Assembly: GCF_000429325.1 (NCBI RefSeq)
Contig: NZ_AUBQ01000018.1
Location: forward strand, 1 to 64,000
Direction of reading: 5' to 3'
Source of the DNA: Fundidesulfovibrio putealis DSM 16056
GTDB taxonomy: Bacteria > Desulfobacterota > Desulfovibrionia > Desulfovibrionales > Desulfovibrionaceae
Length of the DNA stretch: 64,000 nt
Part shown: in pieces, positions 1 to 7,442 of the stretch
Layout of the letters: each line of letters opens with the position of its first letter
How positions within the stretch are numbered: position 1 is the first letter of the stretch
Notes under the pieces: model-generated
What the model saw: only the letters and a program-made list of their open reading frames with translations
Databases searched by the model: none
Told to the model about the DNA's origin: nothing
Made by a program: the position numbers and the translations under genes

Positions 1-1
1 G

Positions 2-262
2 AAACCCTTCAAGACCTCAGAGGATGAGGATTTCCATGATCTGATCGCGGAGCGGTACGAGCGGTGCCCGACGATCATCACCAGCAATCTGGACTTCTCC
101 GAATGGGGAGAAGCCTTCAACAACAAGCTCTTGGGGGCCGCGACCCTGGATCGCTTGCGGCACGGAGCATACAAGGTGGTCCTCGAAGGTCGAAGTTTCC
201 GAAGCTCCAGGGAAGAGGCCATGATCAAAAACTGCGTTGCCGGTGCAGGGGAAAACAACTAG
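2..262 (+). CDS. istB: IstB-like ATP-binding helper protein, C-terminal fragment
   Basis: The open frame from the window edge gives about 86 residues ending at TAG. It contains TIITSNLDFSEWGEAF followed by LLGAATLDRLRHGAY and a RSFRSS segment. These match the sensor and Arg-finger end of the IstB/DnaC-like AAA+ ATPase that assists the IS21 transposase IstA. The 5' part of the gene and istA are beyond the window edge. Whether the element is intact cannot be judged from here. Confidence 0.85.
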   Translation, partial: KPFKTSEDEDFHDLIAERYERCPTIITSNLDFSEWGEAFNNKLLGAATLDRLRHGAYKVVLEGRSFRSSREEAMIKNCVAGAGENN

Positions 263-300
263 ATGTTTAACACGTCCGAAGCCCGGAAACGCTGATCCAA

Positions 301-346
301 GTGGCTCCATTAGGGGCGGACATGGGTGGCTCCATTAGGGCGGTCA
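301..346. repeat. IS21 right-end terminal repeats
   Basis: Two direct copies of GTGGCTCCATTAGGG lie at about 301-315 and 326-340, 25 bases apart, and the outer copy ends in CGGTCA. Tandem terminal repeats of this kind are the usual transposase-binding sites at IS21 ends. Confidence 0.65.
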
Positions 347-1773
347 ATGACAACCTTGATCAAAATGGCTATAGCACCATTGACATCACCTGAGGAGCAT
401 TCGCCATTACAAGTCCAAAATGACCCAAGTTTGAAGGAATGATCCATCCCAGAGACGGGGTCAACTTGAAAGATATCTATCTTATCAGGCTCTAACGATA
501 ACGCAACAGAGGACCATGTGTCATTATAGTGAACAATGAGTTCAGAACCTGATGTAATAAAAGAACTATCACCAACATAAGCCCTAAACAATCCATGCGC
601 TATAGCAACTAGAAAATCGAACTTGCTCATTTGCGGCTTAAAATGTTGTTGATCACTGTCAGCATAAGCACATAAATGAGTATCAACAAATTCTGGCTTA
701 ACCCACGCATTGATATCTAGGATTAATCCAGTCAAACTTTTATCAATTCTCTTCCAACTCAGCACATTTTTAGCAACAATTTGCGATACAACGTTAAGCC
801 ATGGGCTATGAAAAGGCCGCAACGAAAGGATTTGACTTTTTGAAACGGCAAAAGCAACATCACGTGAATGTACGTTATTTGCATTTTCCATTAAAGAGTC
901 ACTGCTACTACTAGAAATCCTGGCAGTCCCACGAATTTTATTACCGTTAGATTTAACTGCTTTTTCAGCAACAGTGTACAACACAACATGATCACGAAAA
1001 GAATTGATATTACTGCAAATTGCAATGCCAATCGAAAATGAAAGTTGAATATTATCTCCCGTAGATTGTTCAAAAAATGGACTATCCTTTGCCGACCTAT
1101 ACAATTCATATGCAACCAATAACGACTCATCTGCATGCTTTATAGGAAGCAAAAAAGAATATTCGTCACCGCCAACATGAAGAGCAATTCCATTTCTTTC
1201 TGCTGCATGCGCAATCAAACCAGACATATGATAAATCAGTATGTCACCGACAGCATGGCCATATTTATCATTTATTTCCTTGAATTTATCTAAATCAATA
1301 TAGAAAAAGGCAACAGCTAACTCTTTGTGCAAATACCTAGATATCGTTTTATTCAAAAAAGATTTTGCTTGTGGCATGTGCAAAGAAGGTAAATTTGACT
1401 TGTCATCGCGTAAATCTGGCTTCCAAAACGCCTTTACAAGCTTTAACAATTCATTAGTACACTCATCCAAAACTTCAGACAAAATTTCAGGTTCAATTTC
1501 ATTCTTTGGCCACAATTTTATTGTACAACTAGTTCTTCCTCCAACTCCCAATGGAACATTCTTAGAGCTCTTAGACTCACCATCTCCAGGTGATCCTGAA
1601 ACTATTACAGGAAAACCAGAGGTATTGATTTCACAAATAAAACCATCCAGTGGGCAATTTGTATCCTGTAAAATACTGGTACACATTTCATAAAACTCAT
1701 CATTTGAAATCAAATAATCATGAGATTCTGCAACGTTGCTTTCAATTGTCTTAAACCAAGTAGTCTCAATCAT
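310..1773 (-). CDS. GGDEF-domain protein, 3' end cut by IS21
   Basis: This is a probable diguanylate or related nucleotide cyclase of about 487 residues. The first ~115 residues look like a small GAF-type sensor domain, but this is uncertain. The GGDEF domain spans about residues 130-290 and has IDLDKFKEINDKYGH, then a signature reading GGDEY (near residue 201), then SFSIGIA. The metal-binding acidic residues are present. The RxxD inhibitory site before the signature is absent because the Asp position is Ile. A ~190-residue C-terminal region is unrecognised. I prefer the ATG at 1773 over the longer form because it overlaps the upstream stop as ATGA and has GGAGGG upstream. The last ~12 residues are encoded by the IS end, so the native C-terminus is lost. 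The gene is AT-rich, unlike the rest of the window. Confidence 0.8.
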   Translation of the reverse strand: MIETTWFKTIESNVAESHDYLISNDEFYEMCTSILQDTNCPLDGFICEINTSGFPVIVSGSPGDGESKSSKNVPLGVGGRTSCTIKLWPKNEIEPEILSEVLDECTNELLKLVKAFWKPDLRDDKSNLPSLHMPQAKSFLNKTISRYLHKELAVAFFYIDLDKFKEINDKYGHAVGDILIYHMSGLIAHAAERNGIALHVGGDEYSFLLPIKHADESLLVAYELYRSAKDSPFFEQSTGDNIQLSFSIGIAICSNINSFRDHVVLYTVAEKAVKSNGNKIRGTARISSSSSDSLMENANNVHSRDVAFAVSKSQILSLRPFHSPWLNVVSQIVAKNVLSWKRIDKSLTGLILDINAWVKPEFVDTHLCAYADSDQQHFKPQMSKFDFLVAIAHGLFRAYVGDSSFITSGSELIVHYNDTWSSVALSLEPDKIDIFQVDPVSGMDHSFKLGSFWTCNGECSSGDVNGAIAILIKVVIDRPNGATHVRP

Positions 1774-2729
1774 GACAAATTTTCCCTCCGTGAACATGTA
1801 TTATCTTCACGAAAATACCTCCTCGCTTGCCGAACAACACGTAGGACTTCTATGGCACCTTTTTCAACATTATACTTACACTTATAATCACTATGACTTA
1901 CGGCTTCATCAGATGAATGTCCTACACAAACACCTATGCCAGCCCATTCAAGCATTTCAGCATCATTATCATTATCCCCTAATGCAAGAACTTCATCCCT
2001 AGAGAGTCCCAATACTTTTGCAACTGAAACAAGGGCACTGGCTTTATTTGAACCGTGAGGTCGGATTTCAATATGTTTCCCCCCGCTAAAAGTTATAGAT
2101 ATCTCTTTGAAAGAAACAAGGGAATCGCGTGCAGCTTTAAGTACATCGAGACATTCACTATGAATTAATATTGCTGAAGCATTAAGATTTGGCAAATCAT
2201 TCAAGTCCTTGCGCCAATCAACTGGAAGTCCATTAAATTCATTCTTAAATTGAGAACATTTTGTCCAACCGCACACTTTCTCCTGAAAATCAAACGGACT
2301 AATAAATAAATCTGAAGGGCTCAAAAAATAATATACAAGAACAGTGACTTGTGTTTGACCTAGAACACCCAATACCTCTCTCACCACTCTACGATCAATT
2401 GATTTATGCTGTATAATCTTTGTTGTTCCACAGCGCAAAACCACACTTCCATTATAAAGGACCATGGGCATTCCACGAGGAATTCCTATTTTCGACACAA
2501 GATTCGCAACACCTGAAAAAGCTCTGCCTGTAGCAATTGTTACTCCGACATCATACCTTGAGTGAGCAAGGCTACTGCGCAACTTTGCAATTACATTAAA
2601 TATGTCAGATGCTCCTTGCTGAACAAGGGTTCCATCAAGATCCGCTGCTATAAGACGTATGCGACCAAAAGGCCGTGCATCTTCTGGAGTCAACCGGTCC
2701 CAACTAGGTAGTTCTTTAGGAATTTTCAA
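1770..2729 (-). CDS. Cof-type HAD-IIB family phosphatase
   Basis: The product is a 319-residue HAD-superfamily hydrolase. Motif I is AADLDGTLV with nucleophile and acid/base Asp at about residues 30 and 32. A TIATGR motif II follows, then a motif III Lys in SNKASAL, and motif IV is LGDNDNDAEML near residue 250. The long insertion between motifs II and III fits the IIB (Cof) cap that acts on small phosphorylated sugars or nucleotides. The start appears to be TTG at 2729, overlapping the methyltransferase stop by 14 bases. Its stop overlaps the GGDEF start as ATGA, so the three genes are translationally coupled. The substrate is unknown; a phosphorylated nucleotide made by its neighbour is a guess. 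Base composition is AT-rich. Confidence 0.85.
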   Translation of the reverse strand: MKIPKELPSWDRLTPEDARPFGRIRLIAADLDGTLVQQGASDIFNVIAKLRSSLAHSRYDVGVTIATGRAFSGVANLVSKIGIPRGMPMVLYNGSVVLRCGTTKIIQHKSIDRRVVREVLGVLGQTQVTVLVYYFLSPSDLFISPFDFQEKVCGWTKCSQFKNEFNGLPVDWRKDLNDLPNLNASAILIHSECLDVLKAARDSLVSFKEISITFSGGKHIEIRPHGSNKASALVSVAKVLGLSRDEVLALGDNDNDAEMLEWAGIGVCVGHSSDEAVSHSDYKCKYNVEKGAIEVLRVVRQARRYFREDNTCSRRENLS

Positions 2730-3714
2730 CCAAGTACATCCTATGCTTTACAGACCGAGATCGTTTCGTGCTTGTATATCCGGTCGCATTGATTTCAAAT
2801 TCAGTGACTAGACCATGGAGTTGAAGTATTTTTTTTGCATCCATAGGGCTTATAAAACCGTCATCGGAATAATGAAATACAAGCACCCTAAACTTAGAAA
2901 ATTTCAATAAATCTTCTAACGCTTTCGTAGCACTTCTGGCGCTGTTAAATTTAGATCTGCGAAAATCATAGACAGGCATTCCTGACAAACCGGTCACAGC
3001 GGGCTGCAATCCCAGTGCAATCGTTTCTGGGAGATGATAATATCGCGCGTATGACCTTCCATTATACGGTGGATCGAGGTACAATATATCTGAACTATAT
3101 GCCTTGACCATAGCACTTGCATCCATGCGGTAGGAACGACACCCCGATGCACCGATGCTCGGTGTAATCAATTCAAAACAAAATGGATTGCTTGCCTTTC
3201 TGTGCCAGGACTTTAGAAATGCATAGTATGTTCCGGCCGTATTTGCAACTTTATCCACACTATTAATCAATGATGCTATCAGAGTCGAATACTCATACTT
3301 TGTAAGCAGCCCTTTCTTTTTCCAGTTCAAAATCTTTATATAGCATGCATCAATGCGCCTAGCATTATATTTTGTAAAAAACTTCCTTTGTACCCCATAT
3401 TCTCTTGTCAACCAGCCGGTCACAGGCTTTACTGCATTTAAATAATCTGTAATTTCCATTTCATTCGAAATTTTTAAAACTGATTTAAGCCTTTCAAATG
3501 TCGGACAGCTGTCTTGCTCAATCTTGGCGACTTGATAGGTATGTGCAAACTCAAGAATATCCCCTGTAATGACCGCATATCCCTTTTGTTTAAAATACGA
3601 CCCTACAGTTCCTATCCCACCAAACGGATCACAAAAAGACCCCGATGGAATCTTTCCTGAGACTACGCTATAAATCTGCTCTACTACAGATGTTTTTGAG
3701 CCAAAATATCTCAT
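2716..3714 (-). CDS. D12-class adenine-specific DNA methyltransferase
   Basis: The product is about 332 residues. It begins MRYFGSKTS, as many Dam/D12-type enzymes do. Motif I (AdoMet binding) is DPFGGIGTVG near residue 29, and the catalytic motif IV is LDPPYNGRSY near residue 213. It should transfer a methyl group to N6 of adenine in a short DNA site. No restriction endonuclease is adjacent. Starts 27 or 33 bases further upstream (ATG 3741, TTG 3747) are possible; I chose 3714 on the family start pattern, since the Shine-Dalgarno is weak in all cases. It is first in the AT-rich operon with the HAD and GGDEF genes, which suggests joint acquisition. Confidence 0.85.
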   Translation of the reverse strand: MRYFGSKTSVVEQIYSVVSGKIPSGSFCDPFGGIGTVGSYFKQKGYAVITGDILEFAHTYQVAKIEQDSCPTFERLKSVLKISNEMEITDYLNAVKPVTGWLTREYGVQRKFFTKYNARRIDACYIKILNWKKKGLLTKYEYSTLIASLINSVDKVANTAGTYYAFLKSWHRKASNPFCFELITPSIGASGCRSYRMDASAMVKAYSSDILYLDPPYNGRSYARYYHLPETIALGLQPAVTGLSGMPVYDFRRSKFNSARSATKALEDLLKFSKFRVLVFHYSDDGFISPMDAKKILQLHGLVTEFEINATGYTSTKRSRSVKHRMYLVENS

Positions 3715-3747
3715 CACCCACCTACAAGTGCAGACAGACATAGACAA

Positions 3748-4176
3748 CTAACCGCGTAGACATAGCCATGAAATCCAAAGAAACATTACCGTATCATTCA
3801 CCATTAATCTTTGGGTAGGGATTATCGTTAGAGGCACCTGCTACCTATCTCCCTCCCATCCGGTCGAAATTGCCGATGATGCAGAAGCCCATAAGGGATT
3901 TGGCTCATATCGGGAGGGGGCGTCAAGCACAGGTTGATTGGCAATCCCGTTTAGCTGTCAAACCTCGCAGCTGTGAGACTTCTGGGTGAGAGCTCACCTT
4001 GGGGTTAATTCGTCTTTGAGTTCTTCAATCTCGATGAAGATTAGTCCCAACACTGAGCTTGATCCCCCTAGTTTAACTACCATCTCGTAGAGCGTGGACT
4101 CTTATTGAGGAAACTGTGAGATGGGCGAGTTGTTGCCCCCTTAATTTCCTCTGGGTACCAATAGGGTACCAACAAG
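3748..4176. other. Gene-poor island border
   Basis: About 430 bases of mixed composition separate the methyltransferase from the tRNA. I see no full gene. It holds one 29-codon frame (3994-4083, minus) and two direct copies of GGGTACCAA-like sequence near 4154 and 4164. Its position between an acquired operon and a tRNA makes it the likely border of an integrated element. Confidence 0.5.
3994..4083 (-). pseudogene. 29-codon open frame, possible gene remnant
   Basis: The frame ATG 4083 to TGA 3994 encodes a short peptide with VLGLIFIEIEELKDELTP near its end, which looks protein-like rather than random. An in-frame TAA lies a few codons upstream of the ATG. I do not recognise it. It may be the 3' remnant of a gene from the integrated element, or a small gene in its own right. 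Confidence 0.3.
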
Positions 4177-4210
4177 AAAAAGGGCCTACGGTGTTTATTC
4201 CGTAAGCCCT
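4177..4210 (-). terminator. Rho-independent terminator of tRNA-fMet
   Basis: On the minus strand AGGGCTTACGG and CCGTAGGCCCT form a stem with one mismatch, followed by TTTTCTT, about ten bases beyond the tRNA 3' end. Confidence 0.7.
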
Positions 4211-4219
4211 TGATTTCTC

Positions 4220-4296
4220 TGGTTGCGGGGGTGGGATTTGAACCCACGATCTTCGGGTTATGAGCCCGATGAGCTACCGGTCTGCTCCACCCCGCG
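4220..4296 (-). tRNA. Initiator tRNA-fMet (CAU)
   Basis: The 77-nt cloverleaf begins CGCGGGGTGGAGCAG and ends with an encoded CCA. It has the CAU anticodon within GGGCTCATAACCC, whose three G-C pairs under the anticodon, with the unpaired first base C, are the hallmarks of an initiator tRNA. The T-arm reads GGGTTCAAATCCC. Its 3' end faces the AT-rich island, as expected if the gene served as an integration site. Confidence 0.95.
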
Positions 4297-4369
4297 TTGC
4301 TGAGAAAGAGGGTTTACGCCGGGGGCCCCTGGGTGTCAACGACTATTTCAAAAAACCTGAAAATAGTTT

Positions 4370-4867
4370 CTAGCCGCAGCACTTCTTGAACTTCTTGCCG
4401 CTGCCGCAGGGGCAGGGATCGTTGCGGCCCACCTTGGGGCCGGACGCCACCACGGGCTCCTTGGTGGACTTCACCTTGCCGTCCACATAGCGCCACTCGC
4501 CGCCCTTCTTGCGGAAGCGGGCGCGCTCGCGCATCTGCTGCACTTCGCCGTCCATCTCGAAGCTGGCCACGAATTCGACCTCGCCCTCCTCGTCTCCAGG
4601 GCCTCCGGCCTTGGTGGAGAGCACGGCCAGCCCCTGCCAGTTGGCCTTCTCGGACCACTCGCGCGCGCCGTCCTCGTCGAAGGAGGACTGCCAGCGCTGG
4701 TCCAGGGAGCGTTTCAGGTGGGCCATGTCGCCGATGGCGTAGGCGGTGTAGCGCGAGCGCATGAGCGCCTCGGCCGTGGGTGCGAGGCGCACGCCGGTCA
4801 CGATGGGGCCGCAGCAGTCGCCGTAGGCCAGTTCGGAGCCGCAGGGGCAGGAATCAGTCTCGTTCAT
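4370..4867 (-). CDS. YchJ-family SEC-C motif protein
   Basis: The product is a 165-residue protein with SEC-C zinc-binding motifs at both ends. The N-terminal one is [14 protein letters not shown]. The C-terminal one is [16 protein letters not shown]. Between them lies the NTF2-like YchJ core ([20 protein letters not shown]). This domain order and length are typical of the UPF0225/YchJ family, whose biochemical role is not established. The ATG at 4867 lies just past the stop of the upstream gene. The TTG at 4879 would overlap it and is less likely. Both genes are on the minus strand and probably co-transcribed. Confidence 0.9.
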   Translation of the reverse strand: MNETDSCPCGSELAYGDCCGPIVTGVRLAPTAEALMRSRYTAYAIGDMAHLKRSLDQRWQSSFDEDGAREWSEKANWQGLAVLSTKAGGPGDEEGEVEFVASFEMDGEVQQMRERARFRKKGGEWRYVDGKVKSTKEPVVASGPKVGRNDPCPCGSGKKFKKCCG

Positions 4868-4872
4868 GTGTG

Positions 4873-6342
4873 TCACCAACCGGTTAGATAGCGTTCAACA
4901 GGTGCATAGTCGTCAGTCAGGACAAGGGCTCCGTCCAGCTCCGGCGCGGGCTGGCGCTGGTCCAGGCGCGCCTGCGCGGACTCGTCCGGGCTTATCCAGG
5001 GGCGCGGCGCGGGGCTCTTGAAGCAGACCAGCAGGACGTTCTGCATGTCGGTCTTCAAGCCGGGGCTCCAGGTCCTGACGGGGTGTACCTGCGGGAAGAC
5101 CCGTGCGTATGTGGCGTAAAAGGATTTGTAAAGCCTGGAACGCGGGCCTTCCAGCGCGGTGATGGTGTTCACCAGCAGCACGCCGTCGTCGTCCAGTGCT
5201 GCGGCCAGACGCCGGGCGGTCTCCAGGGTGGCCAGATGGAAGGGGATGGACGCGTGGGAGTTGAACACGTCCACCACGATGGCGTCGTAGCGCCCGGTGT
5301 TGGCGTTCAGGAACGTCCGGGCGTCCTCATGGCGCACGTTCAGGCGAGGGTCGTCCGGCAGGAAGAAGTGCGCGCGGGCCAGTTCCGTGATGCCGGGATC
5401 GAGCTCCACCACGTCCACGCGCGCCTGCGGGTGTTTGCCCAGCACGTATTTCGGGAAGGCGTAGGCTCCCCCGCCAAGCACCAGCACCCGGCGCATGTCC
5501 GGCGCGAAGTGCGAGGCCAGGGTCAGATAGCGCGTGTAGTTGAGGGCCAGGGCCTGGGGATCGTCGGGGTAGACGCCGCCCTGCACGCCCTCCGGCCCGG
5601 TGCTCATGGCCAGCATGTCCCTGCCCGTGGTGAAATCGCGCGAGGGATAGACCAGCACCCGCTGATAGGGCGTGTCCACGTCGACGATCCCGCTGGCAGC
5701 CAACGAGCGCGCGTCGGAGGCCGCAAGCAGGTACAGGGCCACGAACACCCCGGCCAGCCCGGCCTTCAGGGGCCAGCTGCCTACGTGGCACAGGATGGAG
5801 GCCAGGGCCAGCACCCCGGCCATCAGGAAAAGGATGGCCGCGCTGCCGAACCAGGCGATCAGGAAGAAGCCGCCCGCGAAGGTGCCCACGATGCTGCCCA
5901 TCGTGGACAGGGCGTACAGGCGGCCCACGGTGCTGCCCGCGCGTTCGGGGTCGGTCATGCGGATGCGCGCGGCAAAGGGGGCCACCATGCCGAGCAGTGT
6001 GGCCGCCGGGGCGAAAAGCAGCAGCACCGCCTGGAGCGACCCGGCGTGCAGGCCAGCGCCGGACGCCTGGATCATCTCCACCACGAAGGAGCGGGAAAAG
6101 CCGATGAGCGCCGTGCAGACCGCTGCGCCGAGGATGATCAGGGAGAGGGCCTTGGGATTGGGATGGCGGTCGGCGAGGCGTCCGCCCCACCAGTACCCCA
6201 GGGACAGCGCGCCCAGGATGACGCCGATGATGCTGGTCCAGACCACGGTGGACGTGCCGAGAAACGGCGCGAGCACCCGCGTGGCCGCCAGCTCGATGAC
6301 CATGACCACCGCGCCGCACAAAAAGACCACCACTTCCAGCAT
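4873..6342 (-). CDS. Membrane protein fused to spermidine-synthase-like domain
   Basis: The product is 489 residues. The first ~210 residues contain about six or seven hydrophobic helices, starting with [20 protein letters not shown]. The C-terminal half has the aminopropyltransferase Rossmann fold: a glycine-rich loop [15 protein letters not shown] near residue 284, the acidic DVVELDPGI that would hold the nucleoside ribose, and [12 protein letters not shown] near residue 352 with the catalytic-type Asp. Fused proteins of this kind are common, but whether they make polyamines is largely untested. GAGGAGTTGCC lies before the ATG. It may form an operon with ychJ. Confidence 0.85.
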   Translation of the reverse strand: MLEVVVFLCGAVVMVIELAATRVLAPFLGTSTVVWTSIIGVILGALSLGYWWGGRLADRHPNPKALSLIILGAAVCTALIGFSRSFVVEMIQASGAGLHAGSLQAVLLLFAPAATLLGMVAPFAARIRMTDPERAGSTVGRLYALSTMGSIVGTFAGGFFLIAWFGSAAILFLMAGVLALASILCHVGSWPLKAGLAGVFVALYLLAASDARSLAASGIVDVDTPYQRVLVYPSRDFTTGRDMLAMSTGPEGVQGGVYPDDPQALALNYTRYLTLASHFAPDMRRVLVLGGGAYAFPKYVLGKHPQARVDVVELDPGITELARAHFFLPDDPRLNVRHEDARTFLNANTGRYDAIVVDVFNSHASIPFHLATLETARRLAAALDDDGVLLVNTITALEGPRSRLYKSFYATYARVFPQVHPVRTWSPGLKTDMQNVLLVCFKSPAPRPWISPDESAQARLDQRQPAPELDGALVLTDDYAPVERYLTGW

Positions 6343-6488
6343 GGCAACTCCTCAAAGGCGGACGGAGACGGGGAAGGCTGCGCCGGACGACAGGGGCAGA
6401 CGGCGTCAACTCGACCCGGGCGTCCGCGACAGAAGGACGATCACAGTGCGGTGTGCGGAAGGTCCCGCACCCGGCAAAATATCTCCGG

Positions 6489-7364
6489 TCAGTCCGGCTT
6501 CCTGCCGATGACCACCCGGTCCAGCCCGGCGAGGTCGGGCAGCACGGCCACAGCCTCGAACCCGAACTCCGTGGCCTCCAGCAGGTGCTTCACGTCCTGG
6601 CCCTGCTTCCAGCCGATCTCCAGCATCAGCACGCCGCCAGGAGCCAGCCGTTTGAAGGCGGCGGCGACCACCGCAGGGTAGGCTTCCAGCCCGTCCTGCC
6701 CAGGCACCGGCACCAGCGCGGACTTGGGCTCGAAGGAGGCCACCTCCGGCGAGAGGGCCTCGTACTCTGCCTGGCTGACGTAGGGAGGATTGGACACGAT
6801 GAGGCCGTAGCCTCCGGACACTGGCGGAAGCTCCGAAAAGGTGGCCTCCAGAAATTCCATGCGCTCGGCCACGTTGTGCCGGGCGGCATTGCGCCGGGCC
6901 ACGGCCAGCGCGCCAGGGCTCAGGTCCAGGGCGGTGACGCGCGCGGACGGGAAACGGGTGGCCAGGGTGACGGCCAGGCAGCCCGATCCGGTGCCCAGAT
7001 CGGCCACGGCCATCTCGGCGTCGCCGGGGAAGAGGCGGATGGCCTCCTCCACGATCAGCTCGGTCTCGGGCCTGGGGATGAGCACGTCGGGGGTGACCTC
7101 GAAGGCCAGACTGAAGAACTCGCGCTCGCCCACGATGTAGGCCACGGGTTCGCCACGGCCGCGCCGGGCGGCCAGCGGGCGCACAGCGTCCAGCTCCGAG
7201 GCCTGAAGGGGCCGGTCCATGTCCAGAAACAGGCCCATGCGGTCGAGCCCGAGGCCGTGGGCCAGGATCATCTGGGCCGACAGACGCGGGGAATCGACGT
7301 TCTTCTCGCGCAGGTAGGTTTCGGTCTTCTGGAGGATGTCTCGGACAGTGGGCTGTTTGGTCAT
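6489..7364 (-). CDS. prmC: Release factor glutamine methyltransferase
   Basis: The product is 291 residues with an N-terminal helical substrate-recognition domain (residues ~1-85) and a Rossmann methyltransferase domain. AdoMet binding is seen in VADLGTGSGCLAVTLA near residue 118, and the catalytic NPPY is in IVSNPPYVSQ near residue 189. PrmC methylates the Gln of the GGQ motif in RF1 and RF2. It is usually directly beside prfA. Here prfA lies about 6.4 kb away at 13781-14854, with a sensor kinase and a SulP gene between. Confidence 0.95.
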   Translation of the reverse strand: MTKQPTVRDILQKTETYLREKNVDSPRLSAQMILAHGLGLDRMGLFLDMDRPLQASELDAVRPLAARRGRGEPVAYIVGEREFFSLAFEVTPDVLIPRPETELIVEEAIRLFPGDAEMAVADLGTGSGCLAVTLATRFPSARVTALDLSPGALAVARRNAARHNVAERMEFLEATFSELPPVSGGYGLIVSNPPYVSQAEYEALSPEVASFEPKSALVPVPGQDGLEAYPAVVAAAFKRLAPGGVLMLEIGWKQGQDVKHLLEATEFGFEAVAVLPDLAGLDRVVIGRKPD

Positions 7365-7442
7365 TCCTGGAAGCTATCCTACCCCCGGCAAGTCGGGATT
7401 CCAAGCGTTTTCTGGCTTGCGCCGGGGGTGCGCCGGAGCGCG

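Larger units (their letters stand above)
1..346 (+). mobile_element. IS21-family insertion sequence, right end (partial)
   Basis: The left edge of the window carries the 3' part of an IstB-type ATPase gene and then a short non-coding tail with two copies of a terminal motif. Both are characteristic of the right end of IS21-family elements. I place the end at about 346, where the sequence reads inward on the minus strand as TGACCGCCCTAATGGAGCC, because the downstream GGDEF reading frame is disrupted from this point. The other end and any target duplication lie outside the window. Confidence 0.75.

Noticed and set aside
310-3714. Restriction-modification system
   Set aside because: The methyltransferase has no endonuclease partner; the two neighbours are a phosphatase and a GGDEF protein.
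5083-6681. Long plus-strand open frame (532 codons) opposite the spermidine-synthase-like gene
   Set aside because: It is antisense to a gene with clear domains, has no recognisable protein features, and is the usual by-product of GC-rich codon use.
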